Shown: positions 36,125 to 45,420 of the stretch, in pieces
How positions within the stretch are numbered: position 1 is the stretch's first letter
How the letters are laid out: the number at the start of each line of letters is the position of its first letter
Made by a program: the position numbers and the translations under genes
Origin: Paracoccaceae bacterium
GTDB taxonomy: Bacteria; Pseudomonadota; Alphaproteobacteria; Rhodobacterales; Rhodobacteraceae
NCBI GenBank assembly: GCA_902534325.1
Contig: CACAPQ010000016.1
Span: 1-48,089 of the forward strand
DNA length: 48,089 nt
Direction of reading: 5' to 3'
The notes under the pieces: generated by a model
Told to the model about the DNA's origin: nothing
Database searches by the model: none
The model's input: the letters and a program-made list of their open reading frames with translations, nothing else

Positions 36125-37351
36125 ATGTATAGTCGTTCGTTTGCTCACATAATACTCGCTATTATCCTTGTAATCTGGGTAGTGCCTTTCGTAGCCCTTA
36201 TCACAACTTCATTTAGATCAGAAATTGCATCTAAAACTTCAGGCTTTTGGACAGCATTCACTCCAACAGAACTCGGGCACCGTTTCAGTACACATGATAA
36301 AGGCGAGCAGGCCACAATAACGGAAATGCGGGGTAACATTTTCAAACGCATAAACAAAGATGAAGAATGGTTTCAAATATCCGGAGAGATTAATTCCATA
36401 ATGTTTAAAGGTCGAGTTCCCGACCCTGACAAACCCGGGAAAACCAAGCTAATCCGGAAACTTGTGCCTGCCGGTGAAGTCATGGATGTCAGAGGGGGTG
36501 AATTCGTTTTCCAAGCTAATGGTGATTTTGTTTGGTCATTTCCGGAAGAAGTTGCGCCAAAACCGAAAAACCTTGATGTTTTCATAAATCAAGACCCCGT
36601 ATTTGGCACGGAAGCCTATTTTGAAGTTTTATTAGATAATAAAGACGTACCTAACGCCTTGATTTCTTCCTTTATAGTTGTTGTCCCGGCAACAATCATT
36701 CCAATAACAGTCGCTGCTTTTGCTGCTTATGCCTTTTCATGGATGCGGTTTCCAGGCAGGGATTGGTTATTCATAATTGTAGTTTCGCTGATGGTAGTCC
36801 CAACGCAATTAGCTTTTTTACCAATACTTCAAGGCTTTAACGGAATTGCCACATGGGCGACGGCTCTAAAACAATGGACAACGGACTGTGAATTAACAAA
36901 TTCATGTCAATTCCCAACGAAATCATTTGCGGGTTTGTGGCTTACACATACAGGCTTTGGTCTTCCTCTCGCTATATTTCTTTTACGAAATTATATTGTT
37001 GGATTACCTAGAGAATTGCTCGAGAGCGCCAAAATTGATGGAGCCAATCATATGCAAATTTTCGTAAAAGTAGTTGTTCCGCTTTCAGTACCAGCGCTTG
37101 CTTCGTTCAGTATATTTCAGTTCCTCTGGATCTGGAATGATTTATTGGTAGCCATGTTTGTTGGCCCCAGCGAAAATGACAATATAGTTTTCCCTATTTT
37201 GTTGGAGCGACAGTTGGGAACTTTTGGAGACCAACTTCACCTGCTCAACGCATCAGCCGTAATCTCCATGGTAGTTCCAGTGATAGTATTTCTTGCTATG
37301 CAAAAATATTTTATTAGGGGTTTGCTCGCTGGATCCGTCAAGGGAGGTTAG
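36125..37351 (+). CDS. aglG: Alpha-glucoside ABC transporter permease AglG
   Basis: A 408-residue MalG-type permease. A first membrane helix (about 5-28) is followed by a ~140-residue hydrophilic periplasmic insert (about 30-175), then the permease core with EAA motif ESAKIDGANHMQIFVKVVVPL. MalG proteins are normally ~280-300 residues; the insert is a known feature of the AglG subgroup and may contact the binding protein. A gap of 3 bp separates it from the glucosidase gene. Confidence 0.92.
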   Translation: MYSRSFAHIILAIILVIWVVPFVALITTSFRSEIASKTSGFWTAFTPTELGHRFSTHDKGEQATITEMRGNIFKRINKDEEWFQISGEINSIMFKGRVPDPDKPGKTKLIRKLVPAGEVMDVRGGEFVFQANGDFVWSFPEEVAPKPKNLDVFINQDPVFGTEAYFEVLLDNKDVPNALISSFIVVVPATIIPITVAAFAAYAFSWMRFPGRDWLFIIVVSLMVVPTQLAFLPILQGFNGIATWATALKQWTTDCELTNSCQFPTKSFAGLWLTHTGFGLPLAIFLLRNYIVGLPRELLESAKIDGANHMQIFVKVVVPLSVPALASFSIFQFLWIWNDLLVAMFVGPSENDNIVFPILLERQLGTFGDQLHLLNASAVISMVVPVIVFLAMQKYFIRGLLAGSVKGG

Positions 37352-37354
37352 TGA

Positions 37355-38923
37355 ATGTCTTCTTTAAAATGGTGGGAACACGCTGTCATTTATCAAATTT
37401 ACCCCAGATCATTTCAGGACTCAAACTCTGATGGAATTGGTGATCTCAATGGGATCATATCAAGGTTGAAATATATTGCAGACCTGGGTGTCGATGCCAT
37501 TTGGATCAGTCCATTTTTTATGTCCCCTCAACATGACTTTGGGTATGATGTATCTAACTATTGTGATATAAATCCAGAATATGGAAATCTTAGTGATTTC
37601 GATCAATTAATTGAGAAAACACACGAGCTCGGCTTACGCCTTATGATAGATATTGTTCCAGCTCACTGTTCTTACCTACACCCTTGGTTTGAAGAAAGCC
37701 GAAAATCAAAAGACAACTCAAAATCTGATTGGTTTCACTGGGTCGATCCAAAACCTGACGGTTGTCCACCAAATAATTGGTTATCTTTTTTTGGTGGTCC
37801 CGCATGGTCATGGGAGCCTAGGAGGCAACAATACTATTTACATAATTTTTTGCCAGAACAACCAAACTTAAACCATGCAAATCAAGAAGTGCAAGAAGAG
37901 TTAAATAATGTCGCTAGGTTTTGGTTTGACCGGGGCGTTGATGGATTCAGATTAGATGCAGTACATACAATTAATGGAGACTGTGAACCATATAAGGATA
38001 ATTTGGCGGACCCCAACTTCACCCTCGGCCCCTTGCCACAAGATAAACAACCATTCTTTAGGCAACTGCATGATGTTGCTCAACTTAATCAACCTGTGAT
38101 CCAGAAGTTTAGTGAAGCATACAGAAGAATTGCGGATGAATATGAAGGTGATCGCTTTCTTATGGGAGAGGTTAATGGTGATGAAGGCAATGCTATGACT
38201 GTTAGCAAAACATTTTCGGAACCGGGCAGACTTCACGCTACTTATAATTTTGATCTTCTAGAGTGGACCGGTTTAAGCGTTTCAGAAATCAAAGGTGCGA
38301 TTGCAAATGCAATAGAGGCATTTAATGGTTCAGGCAGACTGTGTTTTGCTTTTTCAAACCATGACGTCCCCCGCTCAGCTAGTCGACAGTTAAGCCCACT
38401 TGGCATAACTTTAGACAAACAAGATGATTTGCAATTGTTACTCCTTCAGCTCGAAACATCACTGATTGGCTCCTCCTGCATTTATCAGGGAGAGGAATTA
38501 GGATTGTCGGACGTCACAAATATTCAATTTGGCGAAATGAAAGATCCATGGGGATTAAACTTTTATCCTGAGTTCTTAGGCAGAGATACGTGCCGTACCC
38601 CCATGGTTTGGGAAAAGAACAAGCCAATGGGAGGCTTCACATTAGCAAATGAGGCTTGGCTACCAATATCAGAACTTCACATGGAAAAAGCTGGCTTGGA
38701 CATGGCAAAAAGTGAAGGATCAATCTACAATAAATTTTCTAGTTTCCTTAAATGGCGCAGAAAACAACCTGCAATGATATCATCAAATAAAATGTCTGAA
38801 TTATCCGGAGGGCCAAGCGAGATAATTTTTGATAGAGAAAGTGAAACTCAAATACTAAGATGTAAATTTGATTTTGGATTGGTTAAAGCCACCTTTGAAG
38901 AGGTAACACATGGCACAAGTTGA
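37355..38923 (+). CDS. aglA: GH13 alpha-glucosidase (AglA-like)
   Basis: A 522-residue cytoplasmic alpha-amylase-family enzyme that would hydrolyse imported alpha-glucosides. It opens [29 protein letters not shown] as oligo-1,6-glucosidase/alpha-glucosidase types do. The catalytic nucleophile is D201 (GFRLDAVH), the acid/base E272 (GEVNG) and the stabiliser D337 (SNHDVPR). Conserved region I reads DIVPAHCS, with alanine where most GH13 enzymes have asparagine before the histidine, a small oddity. There is no signal peptide. It sits inside the transporter operon and overlaps aglK by 14 bp. Confidence 0.92.
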   Translation: MSSLKWWEHAVIYQIYPRSFQDSNSDGIGDLNGIISRLKYIADLGVDAIWISPFFMSPQHDFGYDVSNYCDINPEYGNLSDFDQLIEKTHELGLRLMIDIVPAHCSYLHPWFEESRKSKDNSKSDWFHWVDPKPDGCPPNNWLSFFGGPAWSWEPRRQQYYLHNFLPEQPNLNHANQEVQEELNNVARFWFDRGVDGFRLDAVHTINGDCEPYKDNLADPNFTLGPLPQDKQPFFRQLHDVAQLNQPVIQKFSEAYRRIADEYEGDRFLMGEVNGDEGNAMTVSKTFSEPGRLHATYNFDLLEWTGLSVSEIKGAIANAIEAFNGSGRLCFAFSNHDVPRSASRQLSPLGITLDKQDDLQLLLLQLETSLIGSSCIYQGEELGLSDVTNIQFGEMKDPWGLNFYPEFLGRDTCRTPMVWEKNKPMGGFTLANEAWLPISELHMEKAGLDMAKSEGSIYNKFSSFLKWRRKQPAMISSNKMSELSGGPSEIIFDRESETQILRCKFDFGLVKATFEEVTHGTS

Positions 38924-39968
38924 ACTTAAAAATGTCAATAAATCTTTTGGACAAACTAAAGTCATAAAAGATGTTCACTTATCTATAGAAAAGGGCGAAT
39001 TTGTGGTCTTTGTGGGACCTTCGGGTTGTGGAAAATCAACGTTGCTCAGGCTCATCGCAGGCTTAGAAAATTTAAGTGATGGTAAAATTATAATAGCTGA
39101 TCGACCCGTTATGGATTTACCACCCTCAGAAAGAGGTATTGCTATGGTTTTTCAATCATATGCTCTCTACCCACATATGTCTGTTTTCCAGAATATGGCC
39201 TTTTCCTTAAGCCTACAAAAATTTTCTAAAGCTGAAATCAGAACACGTGTTGAAGCTGCCGCTAAAATCCTTCAAATGGAGCATCTTCTTGATCGAAGAC
39301 CAGCAGCACTGTCTGGTGGACAACGTCAGCGTGTTGCTATTGGCAGGGCTATCGTAAGAAATCCTGATGTGTTCTTATTTGATGAACCTTTATCGAATTT
39401 GGACGCTGCGCTTCGGCACGATACACGAGTTGAAATTGCTAAGTTACACAAACAGTTAGATGCAACAACTATATACGTAACCCATGATCAAGTAGAGGCT
39501 ATGACGTTAGCTGATAAAATCGTTGTTTTACGAGACGGTGAAGTCATGCAGGTGGGATCGCCCATGGATTTATTCAATTCACCAGATAATGAATTCGTGG
39601 CTGGCTTTCTTGGATCGCCACAAATGAATTTCTTTGATGGTAGTTTATCAAAAGTTGCAAGAAATGGTTCATCAGGATCTTTCAAAGGTCAAGGCTTTGA
39701 AACTGGTGATATAAGGCTTACTACTCAACAAAAAAATACCAATGATCCTGTGCGCTTAGGTATTCGACCACAACACTTGCAGATAAACGAAAAAGGTAAC
39801 CTAGCAGGTCAAGTGACCCTCGTCGAAAAGCTTGGAACGGAAACCGTAGTTGAATTGATAACTGAAAATGGAACCCCTTTTAGATATGCTGCAGCGGAAA
39901 CACCTGACATAGCTATAGGTGACAACTTAAAATTTGAATTTGAAAGCCGTAGAGCGCACTTATTCTAA
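38910..39968 (+). CDS. aglK: Alpha-glucoside ABC transporter ATPase AglK (MsmK/MalK type)
   Basis: A 352-residue sugar-importer ATPase. Walker A is GPSGCGKST (36-44), signature LSGGQ (134-138), Walker B VFLFDE (154-159) and the switch histidine H192 (VTHDQ). A MalK-like C-terminal OB/TOBE domain follows from about residue 235, with LGIRPQHL. It completes the AglEFGK importer. ATPases of this type are often shared between sugar importers. It is convergent with the enoyl-CoA hydratase gene; no clear terminator is seen in the 28 bp between them. Confidence 0.94.
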   Translation: MAQVELKNVNKSFGQTKVIKDVHLSIEKGEFVVFVGPSGCGKSTLLRLIAGLENLSDGKIIIADRPVMDLPPSERGIAMVFQSYALYPHMSVFQNMAFSLSLQKFSKAEIRTRVEAAAKILQMEHLLDRRPAALSGGQRQRVAIGRAIVRNPDVFLFDEPLSNLDAALRHDTRVEIAKLHKQLDATTIYVTHDQVEAMTLADKIVVLRDGEVMQVGSPMDLFNSPDNEFVAGFLGSPQMNFFDGSLSKVARNGSSGSFKGQGFETGDIRLTTQQKNTNDPVRLGIRPQHLQINEKGNLAGQVTLVEKLGTETVVELITENGTPFRYAAAETPDIAIGDNLKFEFESRRAHLF

Positions 39969-39996
39969 TCAGAAATTCCTAAACTTTGATCCCCAC

Positions 39997-40770
39997 TCAA
40001 TTCGACCATCTAGGTTTAGTCTTGTTCAGAAAGGATTCTATTCCATGACTAGCTTCTTCACCTTCCCAAATATCTGCTAGTTGCTCAATTGTTTGCTCTA
40101 TAACTTTATCGTCTATGGTAGCGCCAAGTGACCTCACCAAAGCTTTTGCTTCACCAACCGCTTTGGGCGCAGTTTCTAAATATGAAGTAATATGTTTCTC
40201 AGCAGATTGATCCAAATCATCTGAAATCTCAGACACTATATGTAATCTTTCTGCATCTAACTCATTAAAAATCTTGGCTGACATAAAAACTTCACGAGCC
40301 TTAGCTTCACCCATTTTTCCAACTACATATGGTCCAATAGTGGACGGTATTAGGCCTAATTTTGTTTCAGTAAAGCCAAACTTTACATTTGAACTTGATA
40401 TAACGTAATCACATACACAAGCTAAGCCTACTCCCCCACCATAAGCAGCGCCATGCACTTTTGCTATTAGAGGCACAGGAAGTTCATTTAGAGCTTTTAG
40501 CATAAAAGCTAGTTTTCTTGCTTCGACTATTCTTGTTGATCTATCCGCGTTAATTTGCGCATTCATCCACTCTAGATCACCGCCTGCACAAAATAAATTG
40601 CCCGCTCCCTGTATGACCGTAACACGAATATCAGATGTCAAAGAAGCGGCAAAGTTTGTGAGCTCATCTATCATTTTTGCTGACAGGGCATTTCTTTTTT
40701 CGGGCCTATTCAAAGTCAGCGAAACGACACCTCTTTTATCTTTGTCCACTATTAAAGTTTCATAATTCAT
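39997..40770 (-). CDS. liuC: Enoyl-CoA hydratase family, probable methylglutaconyl-CoA hydratase
   Basis: A 257-residue crotonase-fold enzyme. The oxyanion-hole segments are AGNLFCAGGDLEWM and KVHGAAYGGGVGLACVCD, and a FTETKLGLIPSTIGPYVV loop follows. The glutamate position of the second catalytic residue lies in that loop. Because it is coupled (4 bp overlap) to HMG-CoA lyase, the best assignment is hydration of 3-methylglutaconyl-CoA in leucine catabolism. The usual isovaleryl-CoA dehydrogenase and methylcrotonyl-CoA carboxylase genes are not in the window. Confidence 0.85.
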   Translation of the reverse strand: MNYETLIVDKDKRGVVSLTLNRPEKRNALSAKMIDELTNFAASLTSDIRVTVIQGAGNLFCAGGDLEWMNAQINADRSTRIVEARKLAFMLKALNELPVPLIAKVHGAAYGGGVGLACVCDYVISSSNVKFGFTETKLGLIPSTIGPYVVGKMGEAKAREVFMSAKIFNELDAERLHIVSEISDDLDQSAEKHITSYLETAPKAVGEAKALVRSLGATIDDKVIEQTIEQLADIWEGEEASHGIESFLNKTKPRWSN

Positions 40771-41609
40771 TGCCTAAGGCTCCTTGCAAACTCAGCTGCC
40801 TCTTTTATTTTTTCCATATCAACACCAGTACGCAAGCCCTTGCTTTCTAAAAATTCAATAACTGATTCTGTTGAAACATTCCCTTTTGCTCCCGGGGCAT
40901 AAGGACAGCCACCCAAGCCAGCAATCGAAGAGTCAAAAGTTGAAATCCCAAAATCTAACGACATGTTGATATTTTCAATAGCTCTGCCTTTTGTGTCGTG
41001 GAAATGAAGCGCTAAATCTTTTGTCTTGAATGCAGACGAAAGTGCAGACATTAATTTTTGGGTTGTCTCAGGGGTGGCTGACCCTAAAGTATCTCCTAAA
41101 GATATTTCATAACACCCCATATCAAGCAACTCTTCACCAACTTTAATTACGTCAGCAGGATTTGTTGGACCGTCATAGGGACAATCCGTTATGCAAGAAA
41201 TATATCCTCTTACTGGCATGGGTGCAGCTTTCACGATTGGTCTAAATATCTGCAAACTCTCACTTACGCTTTTATTTATATTTGCTTTTGAAAAACCCTC
41301 TGAAGCAGATCCAAAAACAGCTATTTCATCAGCTTTAGCTTTAATGGCGCGCTCTAGCCCTTGCTTATTAGGTGTTAATGCTGTGAAAGATACGCCAGAT
41401 TGCCGCTGGATACCTGCCATAACCTTTTCGCCATCAGCCATCTGCGGAACCCATTTGGAGCTAACGAAACTGGCTGTTTCAATTTTCCGTATTCCGCTAG
41501 TTGATAAAAGATTAACGAGTTTTATCTTGTCGAGGGTTTTTATAAAATTACTCTCATTCTGGAGACCATCTCTTGGTCCCATCTCAAAAATAGTTACATC
41601 TACTTCCAT
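40767..41609 (-). CDS. mvaB: Hydroxymethylglutaryl-CoA lyase
   Basis: A 280-residue HMGL-like TIM barrel that cleaves HMG-CoA to acetoacetate and acetyl-CoA, the last step of leucine degradation. The N-terminal FEMGPRDGLQNE holds the metal and catalytic arginine, SLGDTLGSATP and LHFHDTKGRAI provide further metal ligands, and GLGGCPYAPGAKGNVSTE is the active-site cysteine signature. It is the first gene of a two-gene operon with the hydratase and is divergent from a class V PLP enzyme. Confidence 0.95.
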   Translation of the reverse strand: MEVDVTIFEMGPRDGLQNESNFIKTLDKIKLVNLLSTSGIRKIETASFVSSKWVPQMADGEKVMAGIQRQSGVSFTALTPNKQGLERAIKAKADEIAVFGSASEGFSKANINKSVSESLQIFRPIVKAAPMPVRGYISCITDCPYDGPTNPADVIKVGEELLDMGCYEISLGDTLGSATPETTQKLMSALSSAFKTKDLALHFHDTKGRAIENINMSLDFGISTFDSSIAGLGGCPYAPGAKGNVSTESVIEFLESKGLRTGVDMEKIKEAAEFARSLRQ

Positions 41610-41722
41610 CGCACATAACCTTGAGGCACATTAACAAGAGCCAAATGATAAGCAAGAAAACAGCATAACAAAAGCAAAATGTTTTTCTTGCTGTCTCGCC
41701 ATAACAATGCTTTGACTAGAGT

Positions 41723-43009
41723 ATGAATGGGAGTGCGTTTGTGGATCGTTTTTCACCTAACTTATTGGCCGAAATTAGAGATAAATTTGCATTTGTTGAA
41801 GAATGCCCTTTTGTCGGAGAGCGTATTTTTTTTGAGAATGCGGGTGGCGCCTTAACTTTAAAGTCAGTTGTAGAAACTTCTTCTAAATTTGCAGCAATCC
41901 CAGATAACCAAGGACGAGAAAATGTAGCGAGTAAGGCATTAATGGAAATTATCCAAAAGGCTAAATCGGATGCTGCCGAACTCTTTGGAGCGACAGCAGG
42001 ACAATTTTTTGTTGGTGAAAGTGGTACAGAATTACTATTCCGTCTTGTCAGAAATGCCGCAACATCAGCTAAAATGGGTGGAAATATAGTAGGAAGTAGT
42101 TTTGAACACCCGGCAACAAGAAGCGCTGCAAAATATTGGGCTTCTCAAACAAACCGAGAATATATTAACGTTCAACATAATAACCAAAATGGACATGTAA
42201 CAGCAGAACTTTATTCAGAAATAGTAAGCCCAGATACTCGCGTAGTAACCATTTTACATGCCTCTCCTGTTACAGGTATCAGCGTTGATTTGGAAGCAAT
42301 AAGCAACGCGGTGCATTCAATATCTCCAGAAGCTTTTATAATTGTCGATGGCGTACAATATGCAGCCCACGGAGGAATAACCATAGATCAATATAATATC
42401 GATGGTTACGCTATATCACCTTATAAGATGTACTCTCGCCACGGTTATGGATTTGCATGGGTTTCTGATCGATTAACCAAAATGAGCCATGAACAGCTTC
42501 TTGATGGACCATCTGAAAATTGGGAGTTAGGAACCAGAGACACCGGTTCTTATGCAACACTATCTGACGTTGTTAAATATCTAGAATGGCTGGGTGAAAA
42601 AGTTGAAGTCACAAATAGCAGAGCCAAAAAATTAAATAATGCGGCAAAGGCCATTGCCGCCCAAGAGGCTTCATTAACTGATTTGATGATTAATGGAAAG
42701 GATAACATAAAAGGGTTGAAGGATCTGGATGGTATTGAAATCATTGGCGGTGAAAAAAACCAAAACCGCAAGGGTTTAGTAAGCTTTAGGATGATTGGAA
42801 CTTCATCCCTCGTAATAGTAGACTTTCTCAATAGTAAGGGCATTAGAACACACGTCAGGAAAGCAGATCATTACTCAGGAAACATCTTGAACCCTCTAGG
42901 GTGGGAGGATTGTGTTCGCGTATCAGTTTGTCACTATAATAGTTCTGAAGAAATAAAATCACTTTTGTTAGCACTCGATGAATTTCAGCTGGATGCGCTA
43001 ACCAATTAG
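41723..43009 (+). CDS. Class V aminotransferase / cysteine-desulfurase-like PLP enzyme
   Basis: A 428-residue fold-type I PLP enzyme of the Csd/NifS-like group. The probable PLP lysine is K235 in ISPYKMYSRHG, the PLP-contacting aspartate D209 in IIVDGVQYAAHGG, and the stacking histidine H129 in SFEHPATRS. The N-terminus (FVGERIFFENAGGALT) is like CsdA-type proteins. No clear active-site cysteine loop is visible near residues 330-370, so a true desulfurase role is doubtful; an isomerase-, lyase- or kynureninase-like activity is possible. It is convergent with the phosphatase gene with a 4 bp overlap of stop codons. Confidence 0.8.
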   Translation: MNGSAFVDRFSPNLLAEIRDKFAFVEECPFVGERIFFENAGGALTLKSVVETSSKFAAIPDNQGRENVASKALMEIIQKAKSDAAELFGATAGQFFVGESGTELLFRLVRNAATSAKMGGNIVGSSFEHPATRSAAKYWASQTNREYINVQHNNQNGHVTAELYSEIVSPDTRVVTILHASPVTGISVDLEAISNAVHSISPEAFIIVDGVQYAAHGGITIDQYNIDGYAISPYKMYSRHGYGFAWVSDRLTKMSHEQLLDGPSENWELGTRDTGSYATLSDVVKYLEWLGEKVEVTNSRAKKLNNAAKAIAAQEASLTDLMINGKDNIKGLKDLDGIEIIGGEKNQNRKGLVSFRMIGTSSLVIVDFLNSKGIRTHVRKADHYSGNILNPLGWEDCVRVSVCHYNSSEEIKSLLLALDEFQLDALTN

Positions 43010-43464
43010 GTCAATTCAAATTGACCCCATTTTTCCCTAAGTTTGTTTTCAATTTGATCTCGAGTTTGCCTGTAAGAAACCAATTTCATTTCTCGTGTTT
43101 CACCGATACCAGTTGGATCTAAAATTGGCCAATATTCAACTGTTAGATGGAACAAGCGGGTTAGCTCCAAGGCTCTTCGTTGCGACGCTGGCGACAGTGC
43201 TACAATCAGATCGAAAGATGATAAGTCATCTCCCCATCGTTCCATTTCATCAAAACTCCTTGATCTATGTCTAGACAATTCGACACCGATTTCCTCACAA
43301 ACGGCTATTGAAAAACCATCAATTTCAAGGTCATTTATCACTCCCACTGATTGGACATAGGTGCCAGTTCCATACATTTTTTTCATAATACCTTCAGCCA
43401 TAGGGGATCTGACCGCATTATGATCACAGCAAAATAATATTGATTGTGGGAGTGAACTATTCAT
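43006..43464 (-). CDS. Low-molecular-weight protein-tyrosine-phosphatase / arsenate-reductase-like protein
   Basis: A 152-residue LMW-PTP fold protein. The phosphate loop is CDHNAVRS, a C-x5-R-S motif near residues 13-20, preceded by ILFC. Aspartate in WPILDPTG near residue 116 is the expected general acid. It is the last gene of the murA-DUF2948-hisD-UPF0262 cluster, 3 bp after UPF0262. The family includes both tyrosine phosphatases and thioredoxin-type arsenate reductases. Absence of an arsenic operon favours a phosphatase, though the substrate is unknown. Confidence 0.85.
   Translation of the reverse strand: MNSSLPQSILFCCDHNAVRSPMAEGIMKKMYGTGTYVQSVGVINDLEIDGFSIAVCEEIGVELSRHRSRSFDEMERWGDDLSSFDLIVALSPASQRRALELTRLFHLTVEYWPILDPTGIGETREMKLVSYRQTRDQIENKLREKWGQFELT
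43009..43026 (+). terminator. Terminator hairpin embedded in the convergent gene end
   Basis: GGTCAATT (43009-43016), a 2-base centre and AATTGACC (43019-43026) form a perfect inverted repeat followed on the plus strand by CCATTTTTCCC. It starts at the last base of the PLP-enzyme stop codon and lies inside the last codons of the opposing phosphatase gene. It would terminate plus-strand transcription. Confidence 0.6.
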
Positions 43465-43467
43465 CCT

Positions 43468-43947
43468 TTAGCCCCCAAAATGTAAAACACAAATCAATGT
43501 AAAGAGCCTTCTTGAGGTATCATAATCGATTCGGGCCTTACCTTCTAACCGCTCAAGTAATATGCGTGCGCCCTCGTTATGAATTCCACGTCTTGCCATA
43601 TCAATTGTCTCAATTTGTCCAGGAGGTAGGTTTTTTACAGCATCATAATAACTTTCACAAATAGACCAGTAATCTTTAACTACTTGTTTAAATGGCGAGA
43701 GCGAAAGGTGAAATTCAGCGACTTTGTTTCCTTCTTTCGAAGATAAATCAAAAACAAGTCTTTTATCTTTGATAGCCAACTTGAGATTAAATGGGCCCTT
43801 TAAGTTACCCCTAATAGCCTTTTCTGGGATTTTAAATGTATTCTTTTCTAGCAAATCGAAGATAGCTACTTTGCGCTCCTGCTCAATTTCGGGTGTCGGA
43901 GGGGGTAAATTTAGATCATCCAGCTGTATATCCGAAAGATAGCTCAT
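43468..43947 (-). CDS. UPF0262 family protein
   Basis: A 159-residue protein of the alphaproteobacterial UPF0262 family, with no known activity. Family marks include ERKVAIFDLLEKN, GPFNLKLAIKDKRLVFDL, LSPFKQVVKDYWSICESYYDAV and the conserved IETIDMARRGIHNEGA, then LERLEGKARIDYDTSRRLFTLICVLH. It is soluble with no signal peptide. It sits in its usual place between hisD and the phosphatase gene. The conserved aspartate/histidine-rich helix suggests a structured core, but no function can be assigned. Confidence 0.93.
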   Translation of the reverse strand: MSYLSDIQLDDLNLPPPTPEIEQERKVAIFDLLEKNTFKIPEKAIRGNLKGPFNLKLAIKDKRLVFDLSSKEGNKVAEFHLSLSPFKQVVKDYWSICESYYDAVKNLPPGQIETIDMARRGIHNEGARILLERLEGKARIDYDTSRRLFTLICVLHFGG

Positions 43948-44038
43948 TTTAACTCCTTTGGAGATTAAGATTAATTTAGGCTCTTAAGCGGATCAACAAC
44001 AATTTCGCTTCTTTAACTAGATCAGATTTTATCCAAAA

Positions 44039-45340
44039 TCACTCAGAATTTGATTTCATTCTCTCACTTATCGAAAGTCCATGGCACTCCAAGCCTTCAG
44101 AGTTTGCAAGTGTTACTGCAGAAGGTCCAATTTTTAAAAGAGCATCCCTAGAAACTTTTACTATGGTCGTCCTTTTCAAGAAATCCATTACTGATAGACC
44201 GCTACTAAATCTGGCTGATCTTGCAGTCGGCAAAACATGATTAGGACCCGTCACATAATCGCCAACAGCTTCAGGAGTCCAATGACCTAAAAAAATAGCA
44301 CCAGCGTTTGATATTTTTTTTGCCAATTTATCTGGTTCAGAAACGCAAAGTTCTAAATGTTCTGGAGCAATTCTATTTGAAAGTTCAGCCGCCATATCAA
44401 GATCTGGTACCTTAATGATAGCTCCATTAACCTTCCAACTTTTTCCTGCTATTTTATCTCGAGATATATTTTTAAGATTTATTTCTATTTGTTTAGAAAC
44501 AGCTTTAACAACATCATCACTATCGGTTATTAGAATGGGTTGCGCATTTTCATCGTGCTCCGCTTGACTTAATAAATCTAAAGCAACCCAATCTGGTCTA
44601 CTTGTTTTATCAGCAATTATTAAAATCTCTGACGGACCAGCAATCATATCTATTCCTACCTTTCCAAAAACTTGACGCTTGGCGGCAGCTACAAAAGCAT
44701 TACCTGGGCCTGTTATTTTATCGACTGGTTTTATCGATTTAGTTCCATAAGCTAAAGCAGCAATCGCTTGGGCTCCACCTATCCGATAAATTTCATCCAC
44801 CCCAGATAGTTGGGCTGCAAGCAAAACTAGCGGGTTAATTTTATTATCTGGAGTTGGAACTGTTATTGCTAACCTTTTGACACCGGCGACTTTAGCCGGA
44901 ATAGCGTTCATAAGTACTGAAGAAGGATAACTAGCCAGTCCGCCGGGAACATATAAGCCAGCAGCGGCTACAGGTGACCAGCGCCAACCTAACTCAACTC
45001 CAATTTCATCAGTCCAAAATGCATTATCTGGTAATTGTTTTTCATGATAAGCTTTTATTCTAGCTGCCGCTAATTCTAATGCATCGCGCTCGTTATTACT
45101 TACTTCCGCAGCTTGTGCCTTCAGCTCTAACTGAGTAAATCTTAATTTATTTGAAGTCAGACTAATCCGATCAAACTTTTGAGTATATTCGATGAGTGCT
45201 TGGTCACCGCGTTCTATAACAGCACTTATTATTTCTCTAACGGATAAATCAACATCAACGCTATCTTCTCTTTTGGCGAACAATAGCCTTTTAAAACCTT
45301 TTTCAAAATCGGAAGTCTGTGAATTTAAAAAAATAGGCAT
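44039..45340 (-). CDS. hisD: Histidinol dehydrogenase
   Basis: A 433-residue zinc enzyme that oxidises L-histidinol to L-histidine in two NAD-dependent steps. GGLASYPSSVLMNAIPAKVAGV, DKITGPGNAFVAAAKRQVFG, DMIAGPSEILIIAD, and the zinc/catalytic segments LLSQAEHDENAQ and NRIAPEHLEL are all intact. The length is typical. hisD is separate from the rest of the his operon, as usual in this murA-linked cluster. It lies 80 bp downstream of the DUF2948 gene. Confidence 0.97.
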   Translation of the reverse strand: MPIFLNSQTSDFEKGFKRLLFAKREDSVDVDLSVREIISAVIERGDQALIEYTQKFDRISLTSNKLRFTQLELKAQAAEVSNNERDALELAAARIKAYHEKQLPDNAFWTDEIGVELGWRWSPVAAAGLYVPGGLASYPSSVLMNAIPAKVAGVKRLAITVPTPDNKINPLVLLAAQLSGVDEIYRIGGAQAIAALAYGTKSIKPVDKITGPGNAFVAAAKRQVFGKVGIDMIAGPSEILIIADKTSRPDWVALDLLSQAEHDENAQPILITDSDDVVKAVSKQIEINLKNISRDKIAGKSWKVNGAIIKVPDLDMAAELSNRIAPEHLELCVSEPDKLAKKISNAGAIFLGHWTPEAVGDYVTGPNHVLPTARSARFSSGLSVMDFLKRTTIVKVSRDALLKIGPSAVTLANSEGLECHGLSISERMKSNSE

Positions 45341-45420
45341 TGATTTTCCTTTTTATGATAAAGCTCGCAATAGCGGCTGTTTTTCATTTTCTCAAGTCTT
45401 CATAAAAAAGTAAGTTTTAA

